Assembly (NCBI GenBank): GCA_934047225.1
Contig: OW203987.1
Span: 9,513,501-9,577,500, forward strand
Length of the DNA stretch: 64,000 nt
Reading direction: 5' to 3'
Source of the DNA: Ypsolopha sequella
Taxonomy: Eukaryota; Arthropoda; Insecta; Lepidoptera; Ypsolophidae
A model generated the notes under the pieces. It was not told the origin of the DNA. It made no database searches and saw only the letters and a list, made by a program, of their open reading frames with translations. Positions 62,259 through 64,000 of the stretch are shown here, in pieces. Numbering within the stretch: position 1 is the stretch's first letter; every line of letters starts with the position of its first letter. A program made the translations under genes and the position numbers.

Positions 62259-64000
62259 ATGATAGAAATCCTTAACAAAATCAAGAGCTCCACCAAAAAG
62301 TTAGCACAATATCACAATCACGTAAGGTATCTCCAAAAATGTTTGGAAATCGGTGCTCCACCAAAAGGTCTGGTCCAAAAAATACCACTTCACACAATGC
62401 CTACATTAATCAGAAAGAATATGGAAACTTTTAATTTTATAAATGCCCTTCACACCACACAAATGCTATGCAACCAATATTTATGCCTATGTACCCACGA
62501 AAAAAATAGCCTTGATAACCTGTTAAAAGTAAGCCTTATTGCTTTTCCGCACTTATTTTTACAAATTCAAGATATCATACTAAATGCCAACACCCAACTG
62601 AGACCAGAAGATGTCAGACTATCGCAAAAACTTCAAAAGCTGAAATTATATTACAAAAACAAAAACGTTAATTTACCTATCAGTACATGCCAAATTAATA
62701 TTCCTAACGGGCTTAACCTGACTCCAACTAATCTAATCCATCCCTTCTGCATCCCTCCTCCACCAATAAGCCACAGCACAGAAAACATTGAAAATGATAC
62801 CGAAGAAAACATAGTAGTCAATTTATCATCACTGAAACTCACCTCAGCCGACAAAAAACTGTTGAGCAAAGGCCTTTCATTCTGCCCGATCAAAAAAATT
62901 GACCAAATAAAACTGCTTAGTGATTTTATCAACTTTGGAAGAAACCTCAAGTGGAAACACTACTGGAAAACACACACACCCAGCACTAACCAAAACATAC
63001 ATAACTCACTCAAAAAATTCAAGCAGCCCAGCAATAATGAACCCCCACCATTACCCTCTTGGCATCCGATCGAAATTTTTATGAAAACTATTCTTACTAA
63101 ATTATCGGACCAAAACTATATAAATAATCTTCAGTCAACAAATCAAAACCTCACCCAAGAAGAAGAAAAATCTCTCAAAAAATTACGAACTAATGAAGAA
63201 ATTATCATCCTACCCGCAGATAAGGGCTCCTCAACAGTAATTTTAAACATGAATGACTATGTTGCAGAAGGCATGCGACAACTGTCGAATCTCGAATTTT
63301 ACTCACCAACACCAAGCGACCAATGCGATCAGGTCGTTGAAATCATCAATGATCTGCTCCAGACCACGGGCGCGAGCGAGGGATTATCAGAAACTGACAA
63401 AATTCTCATGCTGCCGGGCCATCCAAAAACACCCCAATTCTATATGCTCCCAAAAATACATAAGACAAACAACCCAGGCCGACCAATTGTGGCATCGCAC
63501 GATGCACCAACGCAACGAATCTCAGCATTTGTAGATGACATCCTTCAACCATTAGTTAAAAATCTTCCATCTCACATAAAAGATTCCAACCATTTCCTAG
63601 ACATCATTCACTCCCTTCAACTGCCTCATCACGAACCACTCCTTCTTGTCACCATAGATGCGATTTCATTGTATACAAATATCCCACATGATGCTGGCCT
63701 TACCACTTTACGTATTCACTTAAATAACCGCCCTCCACCTCATCAACCATCCACAGACTTCATTGTTAAATTAGCAGAAATCATCCTCAAAAACAACTAC
63801 TTCACCTTCCAAAACAAATACTATCATCAAATCAAAGGAACCGCAATGGGAACTAGAATGGCCCCCAGTTACGCAAACTTGTTTTTGGCATCCATAGAAA
63901 ACAGTTTCCTTGAATCCGAACGCCTCAAACCTCTGGTCTGGAAAAGATTTATTGATGACATATTCATCATATGGCCACACGGATACGACTCACTGACAGA
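62259..64000 (+). CDS. full-length PLE protein, N-terminal 580 codons (partial at window edge)
   Basis: The ATG at 62259 (MIEILNKIKSSTKKLAQY) follows an in-frame TAG at 62253. The frame stays open to the end of the window. The N-terminal domain contains LLSKGLSFCP and PSWHPIEIFM, then NEEIIILPADKGSSTVIL, conserved in PLEs just before the RT core. Residue 396 corresponds to the MLPK where the copy 2 frame begins. RT motifs TIDAISLYTN and GTAMGTRMAPSY follow, and FIDDI is reached at the edge. If the rest equals copy 2 the protein would be about 918 residues, including the GIY-YIG domain. No frameshift or stop is seen, so this may be an active master copy. Confidence 0.88.
   Translation, partial: MIEILNKIKSSTKKLAQYHNHVRYLQKCLEIGAPPKGLVQKIPLHTMPTLIRKNMETFNFINALHTTQMLCNQYLCLCTHEKNSLDNLLKVSLIAFPHLFLQIQDIILNANTQLRPEDVRLSQKLQKLKLYYKNKNVNLPISTCQINIPNGLNLTPTNLIHPFCIPPPPISHSTENIENDTEENIVVNLSSLKLTSADKKLLSKGLSFCPIKKIDQIKLLSDFINFGRNLKWKHYWKTHTPSTNQNIHNSLKKFKQPSNNEPPPLPSWHPIEIFMKTILTKLSDQNYINNLQSTNQNLTQEEEKSLKKLRTNEEIIILPADKGSSTVILNMNDYVAEGMRQLSNLEFYSPTPSDQCDQVVEIINDLLQTTGASEGLSETDKILMLPGHPKTPQFYMLPKIHKTNNPGRPIVASHDAPTQRISAFVDDILQPLVKNLPSHIKDSNHFLDIIHSLQLPHHEPLLLVTIDAISLYTNIPHDAGLTTLRIHLNNRPPPHQPSTDFIVKLAEIILKNNYFTFQNKYYHQIKGTAMGTRMAPSYANLFLASIENSFLESERLKPLVWKRFIDDIFIIWPHGYDSLT

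Larger units (their letters stand above)
61732..64000 (+). mobile_element. Penelope-like element copy 3, 5'-complete, runs off the window
   Basis: It begins directly after the 3' end of copy 2. About 527 bp of leader with stops in all-purpose reading (61732-62258) precede the ORF. From 63417 it is nearly identical to copy 2 (differences such as CGCCCTCC against CGCCTTCC). The 3' part lies beyond the window. Confidence 0.85.

Noticed and set aside
1..64000. Integrated virus or endogenous retrovirus
   Set aside because: All reverse-transcriptase and transposase signals belong to non-LTR, Penelope-like or DNA transposons; no gag, protease, integrase or envelope-like frame and no LTR pair was seen.

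Overview
The window looks like nuclear DNA of a moth or butterfly (Lepidoptera). It is AT-rich and intron- or intergenic-like. It carries repeats I know from lepidopteran genomes, such as tails ending in GTACGGAACCCTAAA and 3' ends of the type GCGGGCAAAAGCTAGT. It also has tRNA-derived SINE-like sequence and a dense set of foldback MITEs. The species cannot be read from the sequence.

Only one stretch looks like a host gene. It is a minus-strand first coding exon (ATG at 27561, GTAAGT donor at 26714) for an acidic, Cys-rich protein that I do not recognise. If it is real, part or all of 1-26708 is probably its intron. A tiny plus-strand ATG exon candidate lies 268 bp away (27829-27897).

Everything else I can name is mobile DNA. 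1-11 kb: foldback MITEs, Helitron-like tails, a tRNA-like sequence inside a perfect 22-bp inverted repeat, a TTAA-flanked family of about 425 bp, and a hAT-type MITE with a perfect 8-bp target duplication. 11.7-14.6 kb: an intact 964-codon R2/R4-type (restriction-like endonuclease) retrotransposon ORF. 16-20 kb: an RTE fragment, a Helitron-like copy and an internally deleted hAT with a perfect 8-bp duplication. 20-26 kb: almost featureless. 29-39 kb: more MITEs, a dead mariner, an RTE 3' end and a second hAT MITE copy.

39.4-44.7 kb: a 5,317-bp Foldback-like element. It has 208-bp terminal inverted repeats that are identical by eye, a perfect 9-bp target duplication, and a one-sided array of 432-bp higher-order repeats. 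Two smaller elements are nested in it. This is the most unusual structure in the window.

45-55 kb: scattered repeats, a Helitron-like element, a tRNA-derived SINE and more foldbacks.

55.9-64 kb: a cluster of three nearly identical Penelope-like (PLE) copies. Copy 1 is inverted, copy 2 is 5'-truncated, and copy 3 follows head-to-tail and runs off the window with an open frame. The PLE 3' regions carry a hammerhead-ribozyme-like motif. A DD41D mariner with terminal inverted repeats of about 400 bp sits inside copy 2, and copy 1 preserves its exact empty site. All coordinates and identities were read by eye; no alignment was run.
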